Position numbers and translations under genes: made by a program
NCBI GenBank assembly: GCA_030620095.1
Contig: JAUTXW010004472.1
Span: 310,001-374,000 of the forward strand
Direction: 5' to 3'
Length of the DNA: 64,000 nt
From: Kuschelorhynchus macadamiae
Lineage: Eukaryota; Arthropoda; Insecta; Coleoptera; Curculionidae
Shown: positions 11,959 to 24,100 of the stretch, in pieces
Position numbering within the stretch: position 1 is the first letter of the stretch
Layout: each line of letters starts with the position of its first letter
Notes under the pieces: model-generated
What the model was told of the DNA's origin: nothing
Seen by the model: only the letters and a program-made list of their open reading frames with translations
Databases searched by the model: none

Positions 11959-12435
11959 ATGTCTCCAACTCGTGTATCAAAAAGCCAAAGTAAAAACAAT
12001 TTGGATCATTTAAAATCTTACAAACCAGGAAGAGTAACTAGAAATCCTTTTTTAAACTTCATGCGTGACTTTAGATCTTCAAATAGAGATTCTACTGTCA
12101 CAGGAATTATTCAAAAGGGAGCGGAAGTTTGGCGGAAGATGGGGGATCAAGAAAAAGCTGCCTATTTTGTTCAAGCAAAGGAAGCACCTATTAGGGTAGC
12201 ATCCCTTATGTCAATAAAAAGAAATCATCGCCGGCGTTCTTATAGACGCAATAGGAACGAACGTAGGAAAGAAAGACGAAGACGTAGGATCAGGTACCAA
12301 ACACGAGACATAATAAAAGACGATTCCTCAATTTGCTCGACGGACGAACATTCGAAAACAATAAAGACTGAAAAGCCGTCAGGCAATATGGATCAAAGAA
12401 CTCCACCTTCAAACAATCAAAATTTATGTAGTTAA
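11959..12435 (+). CDS. Protamine-like sperm chromatin protein with MST-HMG box
   Basis: Intronless reading frame of 158 residues. The ATG at 11959 (context AAATATGTC) is chosen because the longer frame upstream opens only with TTG. Residues about 24-75 read as an HMG-like box: NPFLNFMRDFR, then EVWRKMGDQEKAAYF. This is the pattern of the MST-HMG box of Drosophila protamine and Mst77F-type proteins. Residues about 85-117 are a dense arginine cluster (RRRSYRR, RRKERRRRRIR) that suits DNA packing. The tail is polar, with serine, threonine and proline. The family replaces histones in spermatid nuclei, so testis-specific expression is the expected role. Only one cysteine, near the C terminus, is present, fewer than in fly protamines. 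No paralogue is seen in the window. A Maelstrom-like or other HMG protein is a less likely alternative because of the short length and arginine cluster. Confidence 0.78.
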   Translation: MSPTRVSKSQSKNNLDHLKSYKPGRVTRNPFLNFMRDFRSSNRDSTVTGIIQKGAEVWRKMGDQEKAAYFVQAKEAPIRVASLMSIKRNHRRRSYRRNRNERRKERRRRRIRYQTRDIIKDDSSICSTDEHSKTIKTEKPSGNMDQRTPPSNNQNLCS

Positions 12436-13409
12436 GGTTTATACAAAATAATATCACATTACAACTTAAATTGCTATTAGTTTTATTTCATATTCATAGA
12501 GCCGGTATTGTAAAATTCACGTAGGGGCCCACTACCCTTGATTCCTAAAAAAAAACAAGATCGCGTCTTATAAAGTTAATTTCGTACATATCAGTTTATT
12601 TTTAAAAAATCTGATTTCATTTAATGTGAGATTAATATAAATCCATTTGTAGGTATTAGGTTTATCATATACTTAATTTAATAGCTTCTTACCCGAATGC
12701 GAGGGCGCAAAGTCCATTATTAAAAACAATTTTAATTATTGAACAGAACTAGCTGTTACTTGATGAAAATCCATTTTAACTAAGTTAACGATGACGATCC
12801 TTGTTTAAAATTTCCACTTAATTTATTTTATAAAAATAAATCACATGACAATTATTTGATCTTATCTTTTTTTTAAACAAATATTTTTAATTAAAATACC
12901 GAATTAATCAACATTCTAGTTTATTTTAGCATGAGTGCGAGCTTTTTGTTCCTACTGGAAGCAAGCAAAATTGTTTATATCTGAACGCCTTTCCAACCAG
13001 AAAAACCTTTCACAAACTTTTTTAAGGGTCTTTATAACCTCAAAATGGCCACCGACACTACTCTGTTAGGTTTGCCTTACAGAATTTGGGAAATTTTGGC
13101 AAAATAGTTTGATATTTATGGTTCTTGCACTCTGGACCTTCGTTACCAAAGAGTAACACGATGCCCAGTGTCTTTCACCAGGGATTTGAATGCAATTCCT
13201 AAGTAGTAAAATTCGGATGAATTCAATTTCTTGGTTATGAGGTTAATATCTAAGTATTCTTGGTGACTTTAGCGCCCCAGTTTTGAGAGTTTCGAAGACA
13301 AGAAGTACTTCTGAAATAAAAATTGCCATGATCCTTATCTTTCTTGTATTTGCCGCAGCGTTTGGTATAGCCTTTTTAATATAATTCATCCCCTAGAGCA
13401 CATATAAAT
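12436..13409. other. Stretch between the protamine-like gene and the unknown exon
   Basis: On the minus strand around 13150-13320 there is a TTTATTTCAG acceptor-like site and scraps such as GIAFKSLVKDTGHRVT in broken frames. They could be a decayed exon or an unrecognised element; no intact frame is present. Confidence 0.4.
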
Positions 13410-13714
13410 TTAGTCTCTAAAAGTCGTCCGCATAAATGTTTCAAATGTTTTGAAGTCACATTTCTCTTTTGTATTGTAACCATCGCTGTCACTTGGTATT
13501 TTGAAATTGTAGCAATCTTCTAAATTTTTTATAGGAATTTTTTCTGAAATTCCCATTTGTTTGCACACAGTAGTTGCGTTTAAACTGAAAAACGCAACGG
13601 TTTCCCTTAAACCGACTGAATACTCAAATATGTCGAAATCTTTTATTATTTGACACGATTTTCTGTTTTGTTCTTTTGTTTCATGAGAACTGATATCATA
13701 TTCGGTCCGTCCAG
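13410..13714 (-). CDS. Unassigned coding exon, C-terminal, 100 codons
   Basis: On the minus strand, an acceptor (AATTCTAG at 13715-13722) opens a frame of 100 codons closed by TAA at 13410-13412. The frame has only late methionines, so ORF finders that need a start codon miss it. The translation is balanced and protein-like, unlike the lysine and phenylalanine-rich noise around it. It runs from GRTEYDISSHETKEQ through FDIFEYSVGLRETVAFFSLN to KCDFKTFETFMRTTFRD. It has four cysteines and one NAT glycosylation motif. I do not recognise the family. It could be the last exon of a gene whose earlier exons lie at higher coordinates, possibly including 13983-14215, or an unfamiliar transposon fragment. 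Confidence 0.45.
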
Positions 13715-13982
13715 CTAGAATTTATAACCATAACTTTTGTGCAAAAGTATTTCTCGACTCTTTGATTACTAAAATACTTAATGTGACAAAATGTCGTGAT
13801 TTTTTTTGAAATGGAGGCAGATTGCCGCTCCTTATGCAGACCGCCCTCTCTGGTCACACCGGTTGCACTTATGGTAGAGCCGGTCCTGCGACTGCGCATG
13901 CATACGAGAGTATAACAGTCATGTATGCGTGTATGTATTTATCCATCGTTTGTAATAGCTTGAAATTCCCTTTTAAATAAGC

Positions 13983-14215
13983 CTAAGCTCGTTCAATTTG
14001 GATAAGCGGATAAAGCGATTTAAATCTTTCGTAAGGCAACAGTTCCCCCACCTTCACTGAGGGTGATATGGCAATAAGTTTAGAACCAAAGTGATAGGAA
14101 ATTAACTCTGGATCAGTTTTCATGAGCATTAAAAATTCGTCTATATCCTGCGACGGATGTCTAAAAAAAGAGAAAACGAAAGAAAAAACTTCTGGCCATA
14201 AATAGTCCTTGATTT
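13983..14215 (-). CDS. Unassigned exon-like frame upstream of 13410-13714
   Basis: On the minus strand, a pyrimidine-rich acceptor (TTCTCTTTTTTTAG) near 14160 precedes a frame reading HPSQDIDEFLMLMK, then ELISYHFGSKLIAISPS, then VGELLPYERFKSLYPLIQ, and ending at TAG. The composition looks coding. A possible donor AAG/GTGGGG lies inside it, but the phase that results does not join cleanly to the exon at 13410-13714, so the two may belong to different transcripts. No family is recognised. The frame stops just short of the foldback at 14281, which may have interrupted the locus. Confidence 0.35.
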
Positions 14216-14280
14216 TTTGTATCAAAGTTTATTGTTGTTTGTTTGGTCAATCTGTTGGGTATGTGATTCTACTTTCATAA

Positions 14281-15824
14281 CTATAGGGCGTAAAATAATA
14301 CCCTTGCATTTTTGCAAATGTTTGTTAACGCCTAAAATTTTGAAAATATTTTTTAATTTTTTTTCTTCTCACTTAAATGATCTTTGACAAAATACACAAA
14401 AATACTTTCTATTTGTGATATTTTCGTTTGCATGCAATATACGTTTTTACGAAAATTTTGACATCTTCATACAAGTGGAGCCTTAACTTAACAACCTGTA
14501 TACAAAACAAATCTTTATCACCTAATTTATGATAGGTAGTTATACCGTTATCAATAGTAGTAGGAAGTATAGATACAGAGTGTGACAAAAGTTAGAATTT
14601 ACCAAACACTTACTTAATGTCTTCTATAGATTTTATTATAATTCTGTTTCGGAATTATATCAGATGTAAAAGAATTACGATATACCAGCTGTGATGGAAC
14701 TATGAACTTTTTTACCAAAACGATTTTTGCACTTTTCTCTAGCCGTTTTATTATTCTTGATATTGCGTTTTCGTTTTTAATTCCAAAGGAGTTATTTAAT
14801 TGAGGACTAAAAATGCAGGGCGTAGAGTAATTTTTTAGCTCATTTTTGGGTTAAAAGTTCCTATAAAGATAGGTCCGCAAAGCCTTCGGTTTTGAGATAC
14901 AGGGTGTTAAAGTTTTAATTAATTTCTCGAGATAAATCATTCAAATTTGATACACTATATACTGTGAGTACTGAGTACTACTTTCGAAATGGCTATAATA
15001 CATTTTAGACAAAATCTAAGAGACCAAAAAATTACAGAACAGAATATGGAATTTAAATTTCTTGTAAAAATGGCCAGTGGCGTCGCAGTAAAAATTCCGG
15101 AGAGGGGGTAAAAGGGGTAAATGTAAAATGTTGTATAGCCATTTTGTAGGCATTGCTAACAATATATAGTGTATCAAACTTTAATGATTTACCTCGAGAA
15201 ATGTACGAGGGTTTTGAAAACATTTTTAAAAAATTATGTATTTATCTCAAAAACAAAGGCTTTGCGGACACATGTTTACATGAACTTTTACCCTTAAAAT
15301 GAGCTACAAAATTACTGCATTTTCAGCCGTTAATTAAAAAACATCCTATGTAACTATTTTGGAATTAAAAACGAATACCCTATATCAAGAACAATAAAAA
15401 GGCTAGTGTAAAAATGAGAAAGCCGTTTCTGCAAAAAGTTTCATCACAGCAGGTATATCGTAATTATCTTAGGTCCCAAACTGCAGAAAGCGATTTATAG
15501 AAAAATCTATAGAATATATTAAGTTAGTTTTTGGGGAAAATTCTAGCTCTTGTCCATACTTCTTAATACCAAGGATGTAACTATTAATAATAAACTAGGT
15601 GACAAAAATTCGCTCTGGGTAGAGGTTGTTAAGTTACCGCTCCACTTGTATTAATATATCAAAATTTTTATAGAAATGCGAAACGAAAATATCAAAAATC
15701 GCTAGAAACTGATTTTTTAATTTCTGTGAAAGATGGTTTACGTAAGAAGCAAAAAATGCTTTGAAATTTTTAGCCGTTAACAAACTGTTGCAAAAATGCA
15801 GGAGTTTTATTTCATCTTCTATGA
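14281..15824. mobile_element. Foldback element 1, about 1.5 kb
   Basis: Two arms of about 730 and 710 bases pair as imperfect inverted repeats around a spacer near 15012-15117. Examples are ATACCCTTGCATTTTTGCAA against TTGCAAAAATGCAGGAG, GATATACCAGCTGTGATGG against CATCACAGCAGGTATATCG, and TGATACACTATATACTG against AATATATAGTGTATCAAAC. No coding frame. The spacer contains CAGTGGCGTCGCAG, similar to hAT MITE ends. Confidence 0.85.
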
Positions 15825-15977
15825 ACACACACCCAACAGATCGGCCAAAGGAGCACTAAAAATTGCATCCCGATATCGTGTTTCGCAACTGATTGCCAAC
15901 ATAAATATTTTTATAACTCATGATGACAGGTATCAAAATAAAGAGTTCACTCAGGTGATTGTAAATATATATACCGG

Positions 15978-16668
15978 GTGACAATGAAACTACTACCCAG
16001 GGTGCCATTTGAAAACGGCTAGAGATAAAAATATGGAATTTGGTGTGTTGATGTCTGCGAGCTCGTTATTTTAAACGGAACACCCTGTATATTCTATGTT
16101 AACTCTCTTAACAATTCTGAATAACGTTTGTATAACATAACCTATGTCTAAAATGTATAGTTTTCCAAATAAAGCCTCTTAAAAATGTGCCATAATTCCC
16201 ACATAATTGTATTTTATGGAAAAACGGTGTAGGCCAGGATAAAAATAATCAGGGTTATTTACTATTTATTCAAGCCGTCATCCAATGTTGGATGAAGGCT
16301 TAAATAAGGAGTAAATAACCGTAATTGTTTTTATCCTCGCTTACTCCGTTTTTCCATAAAATACAAATAAGTGGGAATTATGGCACATTTTTAAGTGGTT
16401 TTATTTGGAAAACTATACATTTTAGACATATATTATGTTAAACAAAAGTTGTTTGGAATTATTAAGAAACTTCAAAAAACATAAAATATATGGGGTGTTC
16501 TATTTAAAATAACGAAGTCGCGGTCATTTCCGGGTAAACCGGAAATGATATTCAATTGTTTTTATGTTACAAGTGTTTACAATATTCAATCCTATCAATA
16601 CACCAAATTTCATATTTTTATCTCTAGCCGTTGTCAAATGGCGCCCTGGGTAGTAGTTTCATTGTCAC
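15978..16668. mobile_element. Foldback element 2, about 0.7 kb
   Basis: Ends GTGACAATGAAACTACTACC and its complement GTAGTAGTTTCATTGTCAC. Inner pairs include AACGGCTAGAGATAAAAATA and AAAATGTATAGTTTTCCAAAT. The centre is near 16290 (GTCATCCAATGTTGGATGA). It lies 150 bases from foldback 1 and carries no gene. Confidence 0.88.
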
Positions 16669-17199
16669 AAGGTACATGCCAAATATAAGAAATTATTTCG
16701 CGTTTAGCCCTGTATCACCGAAACGTTCTATCTTGAGCGAAATAAGTAAACCCACCAAAGAAATATTTTTGTTCACTCTAAGAGACTGGTATAAAATTCA
16801 GCTCGATTGGTGTTAAGGCAGATTTTTGTAAAATTTTTGAAATGTAGCGTACGTGAACTTTTTTGATTCGATTTGAGGAGATATCAACATATCAGTAACT
16901 CCTAAAACAAAAACGAGTGAGCAGGTCAAGCTTTAGAGTTTTGCTACAAGACATAGATTTATATTTTTTTGTTTGAGGTCAGAAAATTGGTAAAAAAGAG
17001 TTTGGAAAAAAATTACCAACTTTTCGTTTAAGAAAGGAAAGTATTATTATTATACTCATAAATCACGTTAGGGGTATGCACCAACATGGTTCCCCTATTT
17101 TTCACATTCTATCGACCAATATTTACGATAAAACAAGAAGTGGGGATGGCCCATGCCCAAGCCGTGGCCATTTGTTGACGAATGCAAGTGACGGCGTGA

Positions 17200-17460
17200 G
17201 TTTTCACTTCCCGCATAAGGAAATATCATTAACCGTGAAAAAATTTTCGTTCCGGATTTTTACAGATCCTCGTATTTTTCCATTACTGTCGGTCGATCGG
17301 TCTTACTCACTCGATTAACTTTAATTTTATTTAATTTTCCACAAAAATTACGTCTGATATATAAAAAAAAAACCGGTAAAATATTGGTATGAATTCAATA
17401 TGGCAAAACAAAATGACGACCTGTTAAAATATTTGATGTACGAAAATAAAGAAATGGGCC
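17200..17460 (-). repeat. GCCGCC-unit composite repeat, diverged reverse copy
   Basis: Contains CACTTCCCGCATAAGG, a diverged GTGAAAAAATTTTCG block and GTCGGTCGATCGGTC, then TTGGTATGAATTCAATATGG and AAATGACGACC. Confidence 0.6.
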
Positions 17461-17929
17461 ATGCTTCATTATCGTTGACAAAAAGGATTCTTACCTATTC
17501 CTTAATGAGGCAAATAGGTATTTTTACAAACTTCAAAGGAATAATCGTTCTCTACTTTACTATCTAAAATCAAACCATTAAGTTAGGTAAATTTAAAAAG
17601 AAATTAGTTATTTATATATTATTAAACTTTAGTTTTATGTCACTATCATTTTGTAATTGTGACATTTAGAAAAATTATTTGTTCGCTTGTTGAAAATGTC
17701 TTCTTAAACCTGTAACTGTCATGACGGCGGAATTTTAACATTTGTGTAGATCTGGCTGAAAGAAAGTAGGGGGTATTTGAAAATACATATCATACACTTT
17801 TAGTAAATATTTAAAAAATGAGAGTAGAAATGCCTAGAATGCGAGCGAATTTTAATATTTATACAGATTTGATTAAAAATCGATATTAAGTGAGCAATTC
17901 ATACATTTTTAGTAATAAATATTTAAAAT

Positions 17930-18470
17930 GGGGATGTCATCAATCAATCAATCAATCCGATAAGTACTTTTTTCAGATATTTTTAAACATTTAATTAGGC
18001 CACCGTTTTGTTCCCCCATTTTGAATTTGTCTCAACATTTTTACCAGTTCATCTCTATATAATATTTGAGTTTTGAGCAAAACTTGAACATAATCGATGT
18101 AGTAGTTTTATGCAATGACACATAATATTTTATTAGGCTGCCATTTTGGATTTGTAGTAAAACTTATCAGTTGATGGTCATGTTAAACCTAATTTTTCTG
18201 CAAAATTTGGATAAAATGGATAAGCAGTTTCTTAGTAAGATTTGTTTAACATTTCAATAAACCGCCATTTTGTTCAGCCATATTGGATTTTTTCCAAAAT
18301 GTTGCCACGTCATCATCATATAACCTTTAATTTTTAACCAAAACTTGAAGTAAATAGGACAAGCAGTTCTTGAGCTTTGTGGCGGACAGACATACAGACT
18401 AACCGACGGAACTGAGAAAACATGTTTTTTTGTAACTAGAGTACTTTCCTCTTGCGAGGAAAGTAAAAAA
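17930..18470 (+). repeat. GCCGCC-unit composite repeat, forward copy
   Basis: Units with TTAGGCCACCGTTTTGTTC, GGCTGCCATTTTGG and AAACCGCCATTTTGTTC at spacings of roughly 130-150 bases. Then GGCGGACAGACATACAGAC, ACCGACGGAACTGAGAAAAC and a short CTTTCCTCTTGCGAGGAAAG hairpin end. Confidence 0.8.
17938..17957. repeat. (CAAT)n microsatellite
   Basis: Four to five CAAT units at the left edge of the composite repeat. Confidence 0.9.
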
Positions 18471-20850
18471 AATGAGCGCTATTAGATATGAATAGAATAG
18501 CCAATTGTCATATTGTTTTTCCATGTTAATAGCTAAAATTTAAAAAATAAAAGATTTTTTTCAATTTTCAATAACCAAAATCTTAAATTCTAACCAGTTT
18601 AGAACATGTTTACGAACACATTTTTCTTTTAATATCCAAAAAGTCACCATTTAAATTCCTTTACTTGACAACACTTATATAAAAAATTGGCCCAACTCAA
18701 ATGAAAATTAAAAAAAGACGCGAAATCATCCGAAACTTTATTATTTCCCCAGTTTTCATCCAAAATTTAGTGATTTTCGAAATCGCAGTACGTTTCTTTT
18801 GAGCGTGAGACGCCCTTTGACTATTTTAATATAGTAAAGGTATATTTTATAATTATTTTAATTCTCTGATAGGAAAAACTATTGTAATCGGCAAAAAAAA
18901 TCACCTCAGAGTCTTTTTTGTATAATTTTGCTTCTGAAGATTCTCACGTGACCCCCGACGAAATAAACGTTCTATTATATTGAACCCGATTGGTCAATAC
19001 GTCATGTGACTCAAAATAAGTGAATAACGTATCTTCCATTAGACATGTCTCCTGGAAAAAGAAATCCTGCTGTTTACTTAGTGATTAAAAGAAAATTCCA
19101 AACTTAAACGGCTATTTTCTAACAAACTCACATTGCCGCACCATAGTTAGGTCAATTAAAACTCCTAGTTTCGCAATGTCCAAGATAAAGTAAATAAAAC
19201 TTATTTATAAATATTTAAAAAAATTAATGTTCTTCTAATGTCACCGCACCTTTAGAACGCTGCTTCTTGAAGTAAGACAACACATAATTAGAAGATTTGA
19301 GCCATATCAACAAATACACAATAATATATTAAAACACATGCAGTAGTGACGCTAAGAAAAGCTTGGTATCTAATAAAATATTTTTCAGCAAATTAATTTC
19401 TTTAATGTTAAAATTTATTGTAGTTCCACGACCCGCTATTGGTCTTTAAGCCACGCCGGTCACGTGACCCTGTAACAATGTTTACTGTAGACTATTATAC
19501 TTTTTTACTATAAGGATCCCTTAGCAATGAAAGTGGGATGGTCTAATACGTGGAGTTGTCGATTGGGTTTGCCATAGCTAACTAAAACTCTTGTTACTGG
19601 TGAAATCTGATCTGAGACTTTGGGTATTTTAGTTTGTATTTTACTATTTTGCAATAAAAGTAATTTCTTTATACTGCTTAGAAACTAATACTGGAAATAC
19701 ATTACTATTCTTTGTATGAAAATTTTATTGCATCGTGTTTAAACATATTCACCGTAATATAAATTGGTATAAACATTGGTGTTACTGGTTAGGCTTGGCA
19801 TCGTCGTACGATCGACCTTATACTGTGAGGTAATCTTGGCAGTGGCTAAATATGTAAATAATGAACTCTATTTTGATTCTTCCTCTAAGGACAAAAATCA
19901 CCCTCAGAGAGTTTTTCAAATCTTTACATTAAGGTTCTTAGGTGCTGCTTCACCTCTGAAACTGGTTTCTTCGTATAGTGCATAGTGTTTTGTGCGCCTG
20001 TTAATGATACATGCTTTGCATAATATCAAAAATTTGAATATAAGATTGATATATATATATATATATATGTGTGTAGTACATAGAAAACCCGAAGTTAAGT
20101 TACGCGGACAATTAATACACCGATAAAAAATTCTAACTAGATATATTTCAAACAGTGGCGGCAATAGGAATTAACCCCACAAGAGGATATACGACCGCAA
20201 CGAACCCCTTTTGAGGATTGCAGTGACGCCGCGAAGAGAGTTTTGCGGTTAAACCCCCCTCCAGAGTCTGAGTTTAAGAATAAGTAAGTATAAAATGTTT
20301 TGAGGGCAGGGCAGACCCCGCTGGAGCAAAGAGAACATTACATGAAAATGTTTATTAAAGTGAAGTACGTATTTCGTGAAACGAGTAACGGATATCCATG
20401 AAATCAGCATTCTTAATTAACACTATTTCAATAAATAAAAAATTACCACAAATATGAATTTTGTTTGTGTCTATGTGCCTTTTTGATTCTGTCTTGTTAA
20501 CTAGCAGTTTGGCATTTTCTACACCGACGAAACTAACTTATTTGCTTGCTTGGCTGTAAATAAAATGGACTATGCGTATGCCCAAGTTATATCGAACTCT
20601 TGGCTGACTTATAGACTTGAGGCAGATGTGTTAATTTTGTTCAAGAATTGATATGCTATTTAACCGTAGGGTGCTAAAAATAGAGCTTTTATTTCCAAAA
20701 GTATTTTTGCTTCTAATTCACGAACTTACTCGATAAGGGCGACTATTGAGATAAACTCTAAAATGAATTTCAAGTGTTTTCAACGAAGATGCCTTAAACA
20801 TATGCACCGGGACTCTCGAAGTCTACATTACATAAATAATTTCTTTTAGA
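18471..20850. other. Upstream region of the BMP gene
   Basis: No recognisable exon. It holds a TA microsatellite near 20050-20067 and a CAGTGGCGGCAATAGG motif at 20153, possibly the left end of a hAT MITE whose other end is lost. The BMP promoter and any 5' noncoding exon probably lie here or further upstream, but I cannot place them. Confidence 0.45.
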
Positions 20851-21166
20851 ATGTATTTAGGATATTTCATCCTGGTGCCATTACTCTTAATTTTGTGGAT
20901 ATCCATTATCTTATTTTTGAAAAATAATTTAGTCACAAACACGTCAATCGAACTGAAAATAATCGATCATAATAGCAAGCAGAGTTTCAATTCAGTTCAT
21001 AGTGGAGAAAATGTTAGTGAGAGTACCGCAGAATATAAAAAGCTGAAAAGGAAGATACATTATCATATATCCAAAATTATGCTGGAGCTATACGAAAAAA
21101 ATAAGAGTGTTCGTAAAAGTGATCTTGAAGCAGACTTAGTGCGAAGTTTAATTCCTACACAGACAG
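20851..21166 (+). CDS. BMP10: BMP9/10-like, coding exon 1 (signal peptide, start of prodomain)
   Basis: Encodes residues 1-105 plus one base of codon 106. It begins with a hydrophobic leader followed by a charged helical prodomain segment. The donor is CAG/GTAAAT at 21166/21167. The upstream TTCTTTTAG/A looks like a splice acceptor, so transcription probably starts in a separate, unseen exon. Confidence 0.88.
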
Positions 21167-24100
21167 GTAAATCATATAAAGTTTTTTTGGTCATGACTAA
21201 ATTATTTATCATATTAGTCACAATAAATACTGAAAAAAATCTAATTTTAGGAACAAATTTAATCTTTAGTTAATTAAACTGCTCCAAAAAAACAACAGGG
21301 TAATACAACCGGAACAAATATACTCAGAGTTTATCAGAAAAACTAAAAAAAAGACAATAAAATATCCCCTGTCTATCGCAAAAGTAAAATACATTCAAAG
21401 AATAATTATGGGCTATTAACTTTCTTAAAAAGAAACATTCTCGGAAAAAACTAATCTATCCCCATGTTTAAACTTTCATAGATAGGGTTCACAAAACATA
21501 TTTAGCAGTCGACCAAAATGCAAAGAAATACCACCTTATATAAAGAAAGAAAAAACACTATTTTAGAAATTACTAAAAATTTTTTTTTGATAATCTGGCT
21601 AAAAAAATTGAAAACAGTCAGTTTTTAATGAATTCATATTTTTGTGTACAATGGAGCACCCTGTGTATTATAGGGCAATTAAACAGAACTCCTCTTCTTG
21701 CTTATTATAAAACTAGGAAAGTAGCAAAAGCCTGTTATAAAAGACAAACCCTTAGAATGAAAAAGAACTTTCTTCTTCTGTATCAAACTAGCTGCAATTT
21801 GTTTGCTTCACCCTCATTATATAAGAAGTTATATTGAAGTGCCAAGATAATACAAAAAGAAGTGAATTCCAGTTTTTTCATTTATCGAGGATTAAAACAC
21901 TAGAGCTATTTTTTTATTCCCCACATGTTTAACACATTTCCAAATGACCGCTGTTTAGTTGTATTCACCCCAGATTTAGGATATGAGGTGAAAAAATCTC
22001 TTACAAATCATAAAAGTTCTTTTATATAAATGGAACAGATATCTTGAAAGTTAAAAACGTTTTTTTTAAAAAAAAATTTTAAGTAGTATTTGGTTGGTAA
22101 GTTGTTTTCTTTTCATTTTCGGACGATCTCCCATGCTAGGCTAACTTTTGTTCTTCACTGTATATAACAAAAAGGTAAAGGCACCGATTTATAGAAAGTT
22201 TATCAATATTTCCTAAAACAAGGGCAAAATACAAAACTAATCACTTGTGAAAGAGATATTCTTAAGTCCTCTATTCTGTATATGTCCTTTTCTTTCTAGA
22301 AAAGCTCAAAGACAATGATACCCTTGAAGAATTATCTGAACACCATCTGCTTATTTTTGACATTCCAAACTCAGCTGAGGAAGAAAAATTTATCGGGGCT
22401 GAACTGAAAATATTTACTCAAATCGAGATACACTCGAAAAAGGAAATAGGTGCGTATTATATGAGGCCCCTAAAGTCAAAAACGTTTGACGTAAAATTGG
22501 CATAAGCACGTTGAAACATATTATTTTATACGATATTGAAGAACACTTTCATATACCCTTAAAACAAAAAATCAGTAACTAAAAATGTTTTGGAGATTGG
22601 CAGTTTTGCAACTTTTTCATGGACGTTGTGAGTTTTTATAATTATACTGGGGGATCTTGTGAATTTTGTTATTCAGTTATGATTTTAAACTCTATTTTCA
22701 TTATACCATTACTATAAAAGTGTATTTTAAATTTAAACAACTGACCGAATTCCTTTTATTGATCTTCATCGTGTTTTATTTACAATCTGTTGCTTTGTCT
22801 GTTTTTTCTGGTTATAGTTAATTTCGATTACATCAGGAACTAGTTGATGTATATCTATGATTTATTTCTTTTTTCAGTACACTTTTTCAGAATCCAAGTG
22901 CATTCCTGTAGGTAGTTTCCCCTTGAACCACGACATTACTGGATGTTATTTTAGTTATGAAACGTCTGCCTTTTGGTATTTTTCCAGTTGCAAATTTGGC
23001 AGTCCTGATTCATGACCAACTTTTTTAACTGTTAATAATTAGGTCCATATACTTTACTTTACAAATGCCTTATTGTCCAAGAAATAGGTATATTCTTCTG
23101 GTGTGGTTAAAACTTCCATCTTGCTAATTGTAGTTAGGTACTAATAAAAAAAAATTAATTTCACATTAATATAACCACGCATAAACAAATTTAAGGAAGA
23201 TCAATATCTGTAGACAATAATTTATTGCTGCTGACGTTATGTTTTGAGTTTTTGTTGGTTCGTCGTTTATTTGGGTGTAGTATAAATAAGTTTTGTTGAA
23301 TGTTCAGCATATGCGGCTTTGGATGCAGCCCATATTCGAATCCCCGTTCAGAAGGATAGTTTTTTTAATAAACTTATAATTAACAAAAATTCGAATTAGA
23401 TTAGGTTAGGATTGGTTAGGTTTAGGTTAGGATTGATTAGGTTTTGCTTGGTCTATACCAACCCGAAAGATTTGGCACTTATAACAGCAATAAATTACAG
23501 TCGGCAGATATTCATCTTGAAAGGGGATTTTTAGTTTTGCCAGTAACTACTGGTCGGATATTAAGAGTTAAGCGACAAACCCTCTTTTTGCAAAAAGTGC
23601 TGATTGTGATTTTTTGATACTAGGGGTCTCATTATTAGTTTTAGGTTACAAGTTTGAGTAAAAGTAAGTATTTTTAATTTATACCAGTAAATATGTTTTT
23701 ACATCATAAAACCTTAATGCATGCATCTAGATACCCGTTGCATGAAATTATTTCCGATCAACAACATACAGATACCGCTAAAAACAACTTAAAAATTTGT
23801 GTGCTTTCAGATGTATGTACTGTAAAAAGGAACGAGTATGGTAAAAATTAATGAATATGATTTTTTGACACAACATTAATTATTTCAATTTTCTCTCGAC
23901 CCCCCTCCCCTCCCACCATAACAATGAAAAATCTAAAAGGATATCATCATATGTCCATGTTAATTATGCCTTTCCTTAATACATCAATAGTTCACAGGGG
24001 TCCGGAGCCCCTGGATATTCCAAGGTAAGCACCCTACCACCCTTTGTATTTCCCGAAAATGTGAGGATTACCTAGCCTACTTCACAAACTTAAAATGGTG

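Noticed and set aside
13150..13320. Peptide scraps such as GIAFKSLVKDTGHRVT resembling a glycosyltransferase start
   Set aside because: The similarity is too short and the frame breaks at once on both sides.
23290..23365. Possible tRNA near TTCGAATCCCCG
   Set aside because: Only a B-box-like motif is present; no acceptor or anticodon stem can be built.
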